From Rhodanobacter sp. AS-Z3 (lineage in GTDB: Bacteria > Pseudomonadota > Gammaproteobacteria > Xanthomonadales > Rhodanobacteraceae): 64,000 nucleotides of DNA. The position numbers and the translations under genes were made by a program. The notes under the pieces are model-generated. The model was given only the letters and a program-made list of their open reading frames with translations. It was not told the DNA's origin and ran no database searches. Positions 38,177-47,840 of the stretch are shown piece after piece. Each line of letters starts with the position of its first letter. Position 1 is the stretch's first letter. The stretch is taken from NCBI RefSeq assembly GCF_029224025.1, contig NZ_CP119392.1, positions 3,991,001-4,055,000 of the forward strand. The letters run 5' to 3'.

Positions 38177-39337
38177 TCATGTCATTATTTCGGTGTCGTG
38201 TCGTGAACCTGTGGTTGCTATGTGCAGATAGTCGCAATCAAGTTGATCGAGCGAAGGACAACCGAGTTGCACGAGTACGGAATCCAGTTGTGCGCGTAAT
38301 AAACCAATGACATCATCGACGCCTCGTTCGCCACGGGCCGCGAGGCCGTACAAGGTCGCACGGCCGAGCATCACGATATCGGCGCCGAGCGCGATGGCTT
38401 TGGCGATATCGGACCCTCGACGAAAACCGCTATCGATTAGAATTGGCGCGCGCGTAGCGGCGCGTACGTCGGCAAGTGCCTCGATCGGGGCAATACAATC
38501 GTCAAGCTGGCGACCGCCATGATTAGACACGACGACCCCATCCACGCCTAGCAAAACACAACGCGTCGCGTCTGCCGCAGTGAGGAGACCCTTCACGAGC
38601 AGACGGTGCGGCCAGAGATCACGCAACCAGGCTAGGCCATTCCAGTCAAATGTTGCATCCATGCTGCGGCTCAAGACCGCAGCTTGCATTTCGATATCGT
38701 GCGGATCGATATCGGCGAAGTTCGCCAGCCGCGGCAAACCATGGCGCAGCACGGATACACTCCAGCGAGGATGGGTCAATCCATCCCAGAGCAGGCCAGG
38801 CGTAACGCACAATGGCAAGGCGAAACGGTTGCGTAAATCGCGCTCGCGAGTACCGTTCCTTACGACGTCGACAGTCAGCACCAGTGTGGTGTAGTCGGCG
38901 GCGAGAGCACGGCGTACCAATTGCTCAGCCAAGCGACGGTGAACCACGTAAAGCTGGAACCAGTGTTCGCCGTCGGCCTGACGGGCGATGTCTTCGATAC
39001 TGGTGCTTGCGGCAGTCGAAAGCACAAATGGCAAGCCGTGTCGAGCAGCTGATCTGGCGAGAGCGAGATCACCCTGCGGCCAGAAAAGATCATTCAGCCC
39101 CGTTGGGGCGATAACTAATGGCAGCGGCAATCTCCGATGAAACAACACCCGCGACATATCACGGGTGCTGACGTCATGCAGTCTCTTAGGCCTGAAACGA
39201 ATCTTGGCGAAGGCCTCACAGTTATGGCGCAGCCCACGTTCGTCCTCAGCGCCACCTTCCAGATAGTCGAAGACTCTGCGGGGCAGGCGCCGCCGCGCGG
39301 CCTTACGATAGTCATCCACATTGATCCATGAATTCAC
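38177..39337 (-). CDS. FMN-dependent mandelate dehydrogenase-like / hydroxymandelate oxidase
   Basis: This 386-aa protein belongs to the alpha-hydroxy-acid oxidase family and resembles (S)-mandelate dehydrogenase MdlB closely along its length. It has NVDDYRKAARRRLP, FDYLEGGAEDERG, the catalytic SNHGGRQLD (His and Arg) and GRATLYGLAARGERGV. It should oxidise an aryl 2-hydroxy acid to the arylglyoxylate using FMN. In hydroxyphenylglycine pathways the same step is done by Hmo. Start ATG 39337 has AGGTG upstream. It points away from the NRPS operon and lies 8.5 kb from it across an IS-filled gap, but its chemistry fits the VOC and aminotransferase genes there. A catabolic mandelate role is the alternative. 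Confidence 0.85.
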   Translation of the reverse strand: MNSWINVDDYRKAARRRLPRRVFDYLEGGAEDERGLRHNCEAFAKIRFRPKRLHDVSTRDMSRVLFHRRLPLPLVIAPTGLNDLFWPQGDLALARSAARHGLPFVLSTAASTSIEDIARQADGEHWFQLYVVHRRLAEQLVRRALAADYTTLVLTVDVVRNGTRERDLRNRFALPLCVTPGLLWDGLTHPRWSVSVLRHGLPRLANFADIDPHDIEMQAAVLSRSMDATFDWNGLAWLRDLWPHRLLVKGLLTAADATRCVLLGVDGVVVSNHGGRQLDDCIAPIEALADVRAATRAPILIDSGFRRGSDIAKAIALGADIVMLGRATLYGLAARGERGVDDVIGLLRAQLDSVLVQLGCPSLDQLDCDYLHIATTGSRHDTEIMT

Positions 39338-39398
39338 CTGATGCTCCCTGGCGCCTTTCCAGGCGCGGATGTCCCTTGCTGAAGAATTCGGGTGTTCC

Positions 39399-39612
39399 TT
39401 ACTGCGGAGGGGACGGCAACACGATCTGCATGTTATCCTGCGAGGCGACCTGGATCGAGTGCTCCCCTTGCTGATTGCGCACGAGCACTGTCATGGTTGG
39501 CGGATTTTTCGCGAGAATTCGCGAGAAGAAGCCTGACTATGTCATCGACATGGTCGACGCGCTGGTCTTCGATAGCCATAATCGTATCGCCTTCATGAAT
39601 CGCCCCGGGTTT
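39399..39612 (-). pseudogene. PDZ-domain protein remnant
   Basis: Read on the minus strand, one frame gives GAIHEGDTIMAIEDQRVDHV, the core of a PDZ domain. A second frame, after a shift near 39495, gives MTVLVRNQQGEHSIQVASQD and a stop at 39399. Together they make the second half of a PDZ protein similar in plan to the intact one at 44272-44658. The 5' half is absent, cut off by an IS3 remnant. Confidence 0.6.
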
Positions 39613-40059
<447 letters not shown>

Positions 40060-40143
40060 TCACGGTCGAAACGAGCCTGATCGTCGCAACGGTGCCCCTC
40101 GCCGACCCGCAGCGCTACGACACCCTGCGCAAGGAGGTGGGCC

Positions 40144-41004
40144 ATGACTGACCTGGCTGCGGCACTGAAGACGCTGCGCCCGTATGGCATGGCCGGCTGC
40201 CATGCCGACTGGGTCGAGCGGGGCGGCACCGGGGGATTGACCACCCGCGAAGCGCTGCTGACCCAGCTGTTGGAGGCCAAGACGACGGATCGGGCGCACC
40301 AGCAACGCCCTGGAGCGCGTCAACAAGGAGCTCAAACGCCGCACCCGTGTGGCCACACTGTTCCCCAGCACTACCTCCTGCGAACGCCTAGTGACCGCCG
40401 TCGCCATGGAGATCTCCGAGGAGTGGATCACCGGGCGCATCTACCTCGACATGACCGAAAAGGCGTGATCATTAACCCGACGAACGGCTAGCGAAATTAC
40501 AGAAAGGGTGTTGCTTTATCCGGCAAGACCCATCTGGCCACGGCGCTGGGGGTCGAGGCAGTGACCCGGCATGGCCAGCGCGTGCGCTTCTACTCGACCG
40601 TGGAATTGGTCAATGCGCTTGAACAGGAGAAGGCCGCAGGCAAGGCCTGGCGCCTCACCCATCAGCTCATGCACCAGGATCTGGTGATCCTCGACGAGCT
40701 CGGCTACCTGCCGTTCTCGCAGGCCGGCGGAGCACTGCTGTTCCATCTGCTCTCGAAACTCTACGAGCACACCAGCGTGATCATCACCACCAACCTGGTC
40801 TTCGCCGAATGGAGCCAGGTCTTCTTCGATCCGAAGCTCACCACCGCCCTGCTGGATCGGCTCACGCATCACTGCCACATCATCGAGACCGGCAACGAGT
40901 TCTATCGCTTCCGCCATTCCAGCAGCACGGCCGAAGCCCGGATCAAGTCCCGCGAGCAGGGGCGCGAAGCCGCTGCCAAGGAGGTGATCGACGAGCCCTA
41001 CTGA
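40144..41004 (+). pseudogene. istB: IstB broken by an IS256 fragment
   Basis: The N-terminal part (MTDLAAALKTLRPYGMAGC to about LLEAKTTDRA, ends near 40296) and the C-terminal part ([10 protein letters not shown] from about 40519 to a stop at 41004, with [15 protein letters not shown] as Walker B) are separated by about 220 bp of IS256 sequence. Some 55 residues before Walker A are missing, so there was a deletion as well as an insertion. Confidence 0.88.
40290..40518 (+). pseudogene. IS256-family (mutator) transposase C-terminal fragment
   Basis: The frame reads RTSNALERVNKELKRRTRV, then LVTAVAMEISEEWITGRIYL and a stop at 40468, the classic C-terminal end of IS256-type transposases. The downstream ~50 bp (ACGGCTAGCGAAATTACAG region) is probably the element's right end. 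The rest of the transposase is absent. Confidence 0.85.
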
Positions 41005-41153
41005 CCGATTCGTCACGACCCACTGTTACACTCTACCCAGGCCGAGGGCATGCGCCCTCGGCCTCCAGCCCTAGTCGATTTTCAACGCGCATGGCTGGCC
41101 AGTTTTCAACGTGTCCCAACACTCATGCTTGACGCTCCTGCTCAGAAGACTTT

Positions 41154-41159
41154 GAATAG
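41154..41159 (+). repeat. Target-site duplication (left) of IS21 copy 3
   Basis: GAATAG immediately precedes the element and recurs immediately after it at 43783-43788. A 6-bp duplication is within the IS21 range (4-8 bp). Confidence 0.85.
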
Positions 41160-41334
41160 TGCGTATTCCGGCCCACCGTGACCGGTCGTTTCGGTAAGAC
41201 GTGACCGCCTGTTTCGGTTGATCGTGACCGATTTCCGGTGGCGACCGAATGACCGGTCACGGCTTACCGAAACGCAAATTTCGTTGTGCATAACTTCAAC
41301 GCACGGTCATCCTCCCTAGTTTTTGGAAGGGAAG

Positions 41335-42919
41335 ATGCCGACACCGCGAGTAGCTATGCACAAGATCAAAGAATGTCTCCGACTGAAGCTGGATTGCGAG
41401 CTGTCGCATGAACGCATTGCCTTGGCGTTGGGCTTGTCCAAGGGCGTGGTGAGCAAGTACGTGGCCCGCGCCGAGGCGGCGGGGCTGGACTGGCCGGCGC
41501 TGTCGGCGCTGGATGAGACTGAGGTGGCGGCCAAACTGTGCGCGCCGGCGCCGGCGCCGGTGGTGCGTGGCGACCGGGCACCGATCGACCTGCCGTGGGT
41601 GCACCGCGAACTGCGCCGCAAGGGCGTGACGCGGCAGCTGTTGTGGGAGGAGTATCGGGAGGCAAACGCCGATCGGGCCACCTACCAGTACACCCAGTTC
41701 TGCCAGCACCATCAGGACTACGCCGGCTCGCTACACCGTTCGATGCGGCAACTGCATCGTGCCGGCGAGAAATTGTTCATCGACTATGCCGGACCGACCG
41801 TCGCCATCGTCAACCCCGACACCGGCGAGTTGCGCCGAGCGCACATCTTCGTCGCCGTGCTCGGTGCCTCCAGCTACGCCTACGCCTGCGCCACCGCCGG
41901 CGAGAAACAGGTCGACTGGCTGCGTGGCCTGTCGCAGGCGCTGGCGTTTGTTGGCGGAGTGCCGGCGCTGGTGGTGCCGGACAACCCTCGCGCGCTGATC
42001 GCCAACCCGGATCGTTATGAGCCCGAGCTCAACCGGGCGACGCAGGACTGTGCGCGGCATTACGGGATGGCGATTCTACCGGCCCGACCGCGCCGCCCGC
42101 AGGACAAGGCCAAGGCCGAAGCCGGGGTTCAGGTGGTCGAACGCTGGATCCTGGCGCGGCTGCGTCACCAGTGCTTCTCACCCTCGCGGCACTGAACCAG
42201 GCGATCGCCGAGCTGCTGGCAGACATGAACGCGCGGCCGTTCAAGAAGCTTGATGGTTCCCGCCGCACGTGGTTCGAGACGATCGACCGGCCGGCACTGC
42301 TGCCGTTGCCAGTGCAGCCGTACGAGCTGGCGCAGTTCAAAGTGTGTCGGGTCAACATCGACTACCACGTCGACATCGACCGGCATTACTACAGCGTGCC
42401 GCACGCGCTGGTGCGCAAGGAAGTCGAGGCGCGCATCACGGACACCATCGTCAAATCCTGCACGCCGGGCAGCGCGTGGCCAGCCATGTGCGCTCGGATG
42501 CGCGGGGTCGCCACACCACCGTGGCCGAACACATGCCGGCCGCGCATCGCGCCCATCTGGAATGGACGCCCGGACGCTTCCTGCGCTGGGCCGCAGACAT
42601 CGGGCCGGCCACGGGCCAACTGGTCGAGCATCTGCTGACTGACCGGCCGCATCCGGAAATGGGCTACCGCAGTTGTCTGGGCCTGCTGTCACTGGCGCGT
42701 CACTACGGCCACCCCCGCCTGGAAGCGGCGTGCGCCCGGGCCGTGGCGATCGGCTCGCGCACACGCAAGTCGGTGCTGTCGATCCTGCAGGGTGGGCTGG
42801 ATCAGCAGCCCTTGCCGACGGTTGAGGTGCAGACCGACTGGGTCAGCCCGGACCACGACAACCTGCGCGGCCCGGCGTACTACCTCGACCCACCACCACC
42901 CACTAATCCCACCCACTAA
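41335..42919 (+). pseudogene. istA: Frameshifted IstA of IS21 copy 3
   Basis: Three frames together encode one IstA. The first runs from 41335 (MPTPRVAMHKIKECLRLKL) with HTH, FIDYAGPTVAIV (first D) and VVPDNPRALI (second D) to a stop at 42195. The second continues LAALNQAIAELLADMNARPF to about 42470. The third continues to 42919 (VAEHMPAAHRAHLEW, ending NPTH). Two frameshifts, near 42175 and near 42475, inactivate it. Confidence 0.88.
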
Positions 42920-42931
42920 AAGGACACCCCT

Positions 42932-43630
42932 ATGTTGACCCATCCCACCCTGGACCAGTTACGCGTGCTCAAGCTGGACGGCATGGCGCACGCCTTGGAA
43001 GAACAGCGTCTGCTACCGGCCTGCCAGGATCTTGCGTTTGAAGATCGGCTCGGCTTGTTGGTGGATCGAGAACGCAGCTGGCGTGATGGCCGGCGGCTGG
43101 CGCGGCTGCTGCGATCGGCCAAACTCAAGCACATCGAAGCCTGTCTCGAAGACGTCAGTTACAGCGGCGGCCGCGGGATCGACAAGCGCTTGATCGCGAA
43201 CCTGTCCGGTGGCGACTGGATCCGGCAAGGTCAGAGCATCCTGCTCACCGGCCCGACCGGCGTCGGCAAGACCTGGCTCGCCTGCGCGCTCGGGCAACAG
43301 GCCGGTCGCCAAGGCTTCCCCGTGCTCTACCAGCGCGTGCCGCGCCTGACCGAAACGTTACGCATCGCGCACGCCGATGGCAGCTTCGGCCGTTTGCTCA
43401 CCCAGCTGGCGCGGGTCGACGTGCTGATCCTGGACGACTGGGGCATGACGCCACTCGATCAGGCGGCACGCCACGACCTGCTTGAAGTCATCGACGACCG
43501 CAGCACCAGCAAATCCACCCTGATCACCAGCCAGCTGCCGATCGATCACTGGCATGCCTGGCTCAACGATCCGACCGTGGCCGACGCCATCCTCGATCGC
43601 CTCGTCATCGCTCCCATCGCATCAATCTGA
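42932..43630 (+). CDS. istB: IstB ATPase of IS21 copy 3, C-terminus shifted
   Basis: This 232-aa AAA+ helper has an intact Walker A (GPTGVGKTW) and Walker B ([10 protein letters not shown]). At the C-terminus it reads [13 protein letters not shown], whereas the next frame continues [20 protein letters not shown], the usual ending. A small frameshift near 43605 has therefore replaced the last ~25 residues. Activity is doubtful, and its partner IstA is broken. Confidence 0.85.
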   Translation: MLTHPTLDQLRVLKLDGMAHALEEQRLLPACQDLAFEDRLGLLVDRERSWRDGRRLARLLRSAKLKHIEACLEDVSYSGGRGIDKRLIANLSGGDWIRQGQSILLTGPTGVGKTWLACALGQQAGRQGFPVLYQRVPRLTETLRIAHADGSFGRLLTQLARVDVLILDDWGMTPLDQAARHDLLEVIDDRSTSKSTLITSQLPIDHWHAWLNDPTVADAILDRLVIAPIASI

Positions 43631-43782
43631 AGGGCGAATCCCTGCGCCGAAAACCACTGGACAAGGACAAACCTGGCGACCCATCGTGACCGAACCCGTT
43701 ACACTTTAATGCAGCGCACAACGATTGGCAGCGACCGGTCACGATCGACCGAAACGAGCGGTCACGATCACCGAAATACCCA

Positions 43783-43788
43783 GAATAG
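43783..43788 (+). repeat. Target-site duplication (right) of IS21 copy 3
   Basis: GAATAG directly after the element matches the copy at 41154-41159. Confidence 0.85.
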
Positions 43789-43890
43789 GCTCTAAGGTCG
43801 TGACGCATCGAAGCGCGTCCCCGGATAGGGGTGGATTTGTCGACAGTACGGCAAATGACGACGAGCGATACGGTTGAAGTGTTCCCAGGA

Positions 43891-44225
43891 TTAACAATGA
43901 CTTTGGCTACGCCGAAGCAGGGCATGTCGCCAAGCGCGACAGACTTCGCTGCGGAAACCTTCCAAACGCTTCAGGTTGCCGGGGAACGCATGGTAGTTGA
44001 AGTAACCTTGCACCACACGGTGCAGCCGCTGTCCCACGACGTTGACCGGCTCATGCCGGCGGCGCATCAGCGCCTCCCGAAGTGCAGTCATAGTTGTGCC
44101 GGCATCAGCTTCTTGGCCGTGAGGTAAAGCAACCGGAATCCACCATGGCGGGTCACGCCGCAACAATGCGTAAAGCCCAGAAAATCGAAGGTCTCTGGCC
44201 TGCCCTGCCCGGGTTTGCGTCGCTT
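43891..44225 (-). pseudogene. Group II intron reverse transcriptase fragment 1
   Basis: On the minus strand the first frame reads PETFDFLGFTHCCGVTRHGG, the finger/palm-to-thumb region typical of intron-encoded RTs. After a frameshift near 44100, the second frame reads LMRRRHEPVNVVGQRL and VVQGYFNYHAFPGNL, the thumb/maturase (group II intron maturase) region, with a stop at 43891. The catalytic YADD part is absent. It is a decayed remnant. Confidence 0.85.
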
Positions 44226-44271
44226 GATAGCCGCAAGTCGTCGAACTTCTGCCTAACCGGCCGTGCCGCGT

Positions 44272-44658
44272 TTACGGATGTGGGTTCACAAGGTTTACGT
44301 AGTCACTGGCTACTACTGTCAATACCTGCTCGGCATGACCGCGCCGCACCTGGATTTTCACGTTGGCGGGTTTGCTCGCTTGCAGTTGTTTGAACAGTTC
44401 GCCCACGTGCTTCACGGGATGGCCATCGACGGCGAGGATCACGTCGCCTTGTTGCAGACCCCACAGGTTGGCCGGGTTCACCTTGGTGACTTCGATGCCG
44501 GCGTTGTCACTTGAATGCAGATCGAGAATGCGACCGTCCGAGTTGTGCCACGCAAGGCTGTCGCGGGTGTTATGGAAAGTGGTGTACCAGCCGGCATAGG
44601 CAGGCATGATGGTCGCGGCAGCTATCGCGAGGACACCGCAAATAATCAGTCGTCGCAT
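44272..44658 (-). CDS. Exported PDZ-domain protein
   Basis: This 128-aa protein has a signal peptide (MRRLIICGVLAIAAATIMPAYA) and one PDZ domain (about 45-120: VTKVNPANLWGLQQGDVILA, then GHPVKHVGELFKQL). There is no protease domain. ATG 44658 has GGAG 8-10 bp upstream. It is probably a periplasmic adaptor. An IS3 remnant starts about 75 bp upstream of it. A related, broken PDZ sequence at 39399-39612 also abuts an IS3 remnant. Confidence 0.8.
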   Translation of the reverse strand: MRRLIICGVLAIAAATIMPAYAGWYTTFHNTRDSLAWHNSDGRILDLHSSDNAGIEVTKVNPANLWGLQQGDVILAVDGHPVKHVGELFKQLQASKPANVKIQVRRGHAEQVLTVVASDYVNLVNPHP

Positions 44659-44734
44659 GGTGTTTTCTCCAATTGAGTTTGTTTGTTTGGAACTTTGTCC
44701 GAGTCTCAATGTGAACTGCCCTAGCTTTTCTGGA

Positions 44735-45232
<498 letters not shown>

Positions 45233-45610
45233 AGTAGGCAGGGAGAGTTGCACCCCAGCCCCTCGCAGAACCGGACGTGAACCTCTCGACTCATCCGGCT
45301 CCCATCATCGAGCCGTTCACGTATAACGCAGTTTCCAATGTACAAAAGCCCGGGAATGGACGTTGGCCAGTTGACGAAGTGCTTCCCACGCCCGCGTTTT
45401 ATGGCGAACGAGGGACTTGTACTTGCGCTGCAGCCACCGCATCAAATACGCATCCAAGTGTTTCCAGACGGTATCCGTCGCGGAGCCGTGGAATCGCTCG
45501 TAATAGTTCCTCCAGCCACGCAGCACTGGATTGAACATGCGGGACAGATCGTCGTGTCTGGTTCCGTGTGATTCTCTCTCGCAGCGGGTCTGGCGTTTGA
45601 GCGCCGCCCG
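45233..45610 (-). mobile_element. Group II intron 3' remnant with domain V and maturase end
   Basis: On the minus strand, DLSRMFNPVLRGWRNYYERF, ARWxxRKYK-like LMRWLQRKYKSL and ending SRAFVHWKLRYT (stop at 45317) are the maturase end of an intron-encoded protein. It is followed by a domain V hairpin (45267-45302) with the pairing GAGCCGGA/TCCGGTTC and a domain VI-like stem up to about 45236. The intron sits in the IS3 copy B transposase and its 5' part is cut off by the IS481 element. Confidence 0.85.
45267..45302 (-). ncRNA. Group II intron domain V
   Basis: The minus strand reads GAGCCGGATGAG, then a loop, then TTCACGTCCGGTTCTG. The eight-base stem GAGCCGGA/TCCGGTTC with a bulge and a short upper stem is the catalytic domain V signature. 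It is a remnant since the 5' part of the intron is missing. Confidence 0.8.
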
Positions 45611-45652
45611 TGATGCGATGGAACAACTCTGCCAGTCCCTCGGAACCCGATC

Positions 45653-46636
45653 ATGACGCTGACACTACACCCGCTGGCCCGGACCACGCCGCGCATCCTC
45701 GCTGAGCTGCGTGCGGAGGAACCGGGCTTGAGCGATGCGGCCCTGGCACGTCGCTACGGTGTCACGGCACCTACCGTGCGCAAGTGGCGCGAGCGCGACT
45801 CGACCGCCGATCGATCGCACCGCCCTGACACGCTTCATTGCACGCTGACACCCGCGCAAGAAGCAGTGGCGATGGAAGTCCGCCGCACGCTGTGGCTGCC
45901 GCTGGACGACCTGCTGGTGATCGTGCGTGAGTTCCTCAATCCGAAGGTTTCCCGCTCGGGTCTGGCGCGATGCATGAAGCGCCACGGCGTGAACCAGCGC
46001 CCGGTAGAGGACAAAGACGCACCGATCGTGCGCAAGACGTTCAAGGACTATGCGCCCGGCTTCGTGCACATGGACATCAAGTACCTGCCGCAGATGGCCG
46101 ATGAAACGGCTCGGCGTTATCTCTTCGTCGCCATCGACCGCGCCACGCGCTGGGTCTATCTGCGCATCTACGGTGACCAGAGCGAGGCCAGCAGCACGGA
46201 CTTCCTGCGCCGCGTGAAAGCGGCTGCGCCCATGACCATCGAGAAGCTGCTGACCGACAACGGCAGCCAGTTCACTGACCGCTTCACCAGCAAGCGGAAG
46301 GAACCGTCGGGCCATCACGCCTTCGACCGCGAGTGCGCGCTGCTCGGCATCGAGCACCGGCTGATCACGCCACGTCACCCGCAGACCAACGGCATGGTCG
46401 AGCGCTTCAATGGCCGCATCAGTGACATCCTGGCCACCACCCACTTCCGCTCACGCGAGGATTTGCAGACCACGCTTGAACGCTACCAGACGCTGTACAA
46501 CGAACATCTTCCGCAAAAGGCGCTCGGTCACAAGACACCCGTGCAAGCCATCCGTGCATGGCGCAAAGAACGCCCGGAATTGTTCGTCAGAAAATTGAAG
46601 AACCAGACGGAACTTGACAACTCGCCACCTGATTAG
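45653..46636 (+). CDS. IS481-family transposase
   Basis: This 327-aa protein has an N-terminal helix-turn-helix (LSDAALARRYGVTAPTVRKW) and a complete DDE core: FVHMDIKYLPQ (D), LLTDNGSQFTD (D) and HPQTNGMVERFNGR (E). The last codons and the stop lie in the left end of the IS1595 element (from 46628), so the natural C-terminus was changed by that insertion. The core is intact and could be active. The element's own ends are not clear; the unit probably spans about 45610-46620. Confidence 0.88.
   Translation: MTLTLHPLARTTPRILAELRAEEPGLSDAALARRYGVTAPTVRKWRERDSTADRSHRPDTLHCTLTPAQEAVAMEVRRTLWLPLDDLLVIVREFLNPKVSRSGLARCMKRHGVNQRPVEDKDAPIVRKTFKDYAPGFVHMDIKYLPQMADETARRYLFVAIDRATRWVYLRIYGDQSEASSTDFLRRVKAAAPMTIEKLLTDNGSQFTDRFTSKRKEPSGHHAFDRECALLGIEHRLITPRHPQTNGMVERFNGRISDILATTHFRSREDLQTTLERYQTLYNEHLPQKALGHKTPVQAIRAWRKERPELFVRKLKNQTELDNSPPD
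46620..46627 (+). repeat. Target-site duplication (left) of IS1595 element
   Basis: ACTCGCCA precedes the element and is repeated exactly at 47700-47707, the 8-bp length expected for IS1595. Confidence 0.95.
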
Positions 46637-47699
46637 CGACGACGCTCAGCCATGAAAATTGTCGATGGCACGCAATTTTGGCTCAGGCCAAGGTTTGCAC
46701 AGCACCATGGCCCGCGCCAGTCGCGGCAGCAACTCGGCGAGGCGAAACCGACGGTTGAACCGGTAGGCCGCCTCGGCCAGGTAGCGCCGCGCGTACTTGG
46801 CCTGCCGCATGGCGTGGTAACAGCCGCTGATGGCGCGTTTGACGTTGCCGAGCACCACGTTCACCCAGCGCGCGCCCTTGACCTCGGTCGCGGTACGTCC
46901 ACCTTCGGTTTCCAGCACGGTATGTGCATGATCCAATTCGACGACGCGCCGGAAGCAGCCCAATCCATCGCTGAAGACTTCCGCATCGGGTGCAAGGCGC
47001 CGCTTGCCCCAGTCGGTGAGTGCGACATTGTCGAAGCTACGCACCGGCTCGATGACGGCGAAGGTCGGGTGTTCCAGCGTTTCGTCAGTGGATACGGCCA
47101 CCACGAACGGCTGTTTGTTTTCCGATCCGCGTCCTGGCTTGCCGCCGTTGCGTTCGCCGCCCAGGTAGGCATCATCGATCTGCACGAAATCCGTGAGTTG
47201 GCGCGGTTCTTCACGTTCAGTCATGGTCTGCATGATCTTGTGCTTGAGCTTCCAGGCGGTGTCGTAGCACACGCCAAGGTGCCTCTTCAGTTCCAGCGCG
47301 GACATATTGGTCTTGCTGCCGGTCAACAGATGCATCGCCAAGAACCACGTCGTCAGCGGGAGCTTGCTGCCCTCAAACGCCGTCCCGCTGGTCAGCGTCG
47401 TCTGATGCCTGCACGTGCGGCATTGGTAGTACACCCGGCCCGCGCGGCGAAACTTCGAGCGCGGCCGGCTATCGCACTTCGGGCAGCGGAACCCCTTCGG
47501 CCAGCGCGCCCTGTACAGCGCCCGGTAGCACCTGGCTTCGGTGCCGTACCGCTGGATGAACTGCGCCATCGACAACCCCGCCTGGAACTGCACTTGGTTC
47601 ATAGCCATGACGACTCTCCGTCTCCTAACATGACATCGAGGCTGCGCCGGGCACGTCTCAAATCACGCGACCGCCAACTGAGCGTCGTCGCTAATCAGG
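46628..47699 (-). mobile_element. Intact IS1595-family element
   Basis: The 1,072-bp element has perfect inverted ends over at least 20 bp (CCTGATTAGCGACGACGCTC at the left and its complement at the right) and an exact 8-bp target duplication. It contains one intact transposase gene on the minus strand. This is the best-preserved and therefore probably youngest insertion in the window. It inserted at the end of the IS481 gene, about 140 bp upstream of the NRPS operon. Confidence 0.95.
46646..47608 (-). CDS. IS1595-family transposase
   Basis: This 320-aa protein has the N-terminal zinc ribbon of the family (CPKCDSRPRS and CRTCRHQT) and an ISXO2-like DDE-type domain: FVQIDDAYLGGERNGG (D), VFSDGLGCF (D) and the later H/N-E region (VNVVLGNVKRAISG). 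It is intact. It catalyses cut or copy of the flanking ends. Confidence 0.95.
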   Translation of the reverse strand: MAMNQVQFQAGLSMAQFIQRYGTEARCYRALYRARWPKGFRCPKCDSRPRSKFRRAGRVYYQCRTCRHQTTLTSGTAFEGSKLPLTTWFLAMHLLTGSKTNMSALELKRHLGVCYDTAWKLKHKIMQTMTEREEPRQLTDFVQIDDAYLGGERNGGKPGRGSENKQPFVVAVSTDETLEHPTFAVIEPVRSFDNVALTDWGKRRLAPDAEVFSDGLGCFRRVVELDHAHTVLETEGGRTATEVKGARWVNVVLGNVKRAISGCYHAMRQAKYARRYLAEAAYRFNRRFRLAELLPRLARAMVLCKPWPEPKLRAIDNFHG

Positions 47700-47707
47700 A
47701 CTCGCCA
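47700..47707 (+). repeat. Target-site duplication (right) of IS1595 element
   Basis: ACTCGCCA is identical to 46620-46627. Confidence 0.95.
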
Positions 47708-47755
47708 TGCTTGCAGCATGCGATTCACTTCGGTATCGTCTATCAATGTACATTT

Positions 47756-47784
47756 CAGACACCGCCATTCCTTTGTAATAATAT
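47756..47784 (+). promoter_or_regulatory. Possible sigma-70 promoter of the NRPS operon
   Basis: CAGACA (47756-47761) and TAATAT (47779-47784) are 17 bp apart in a short AT-rich patch between the IS1595 element and the first operon gene. The -10 is good and the -35 is weak. No operator was recognised. Confidence 0.35.
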
Positions 47785-47840
47785 TTGGACCTTGTCGACA
47801 GTGTTCTTTAAGGCCCAGATCGGCAGCCCAAGGGATAGTA

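Larger units (their letters stand above)
41160..43782 (+). mobile_element. IS21-family element, copy 3 (different subgroup)
   Basis: The 2,623-bp element starts TGCGTATTCCGG and ends CCGAAATACCCA, imperfect inverted ends. Several internal repeats of the GTGACCG-TTTCGGT type lie at both ends. It is flanked by the 6-bp duplication GAATAG. It encodes IstA (frameshifted) and IstB (frameshifted near the end). Subgroup differs from copies 1 and 2, as shown by different ends and proteins. Confidence 0.9.
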
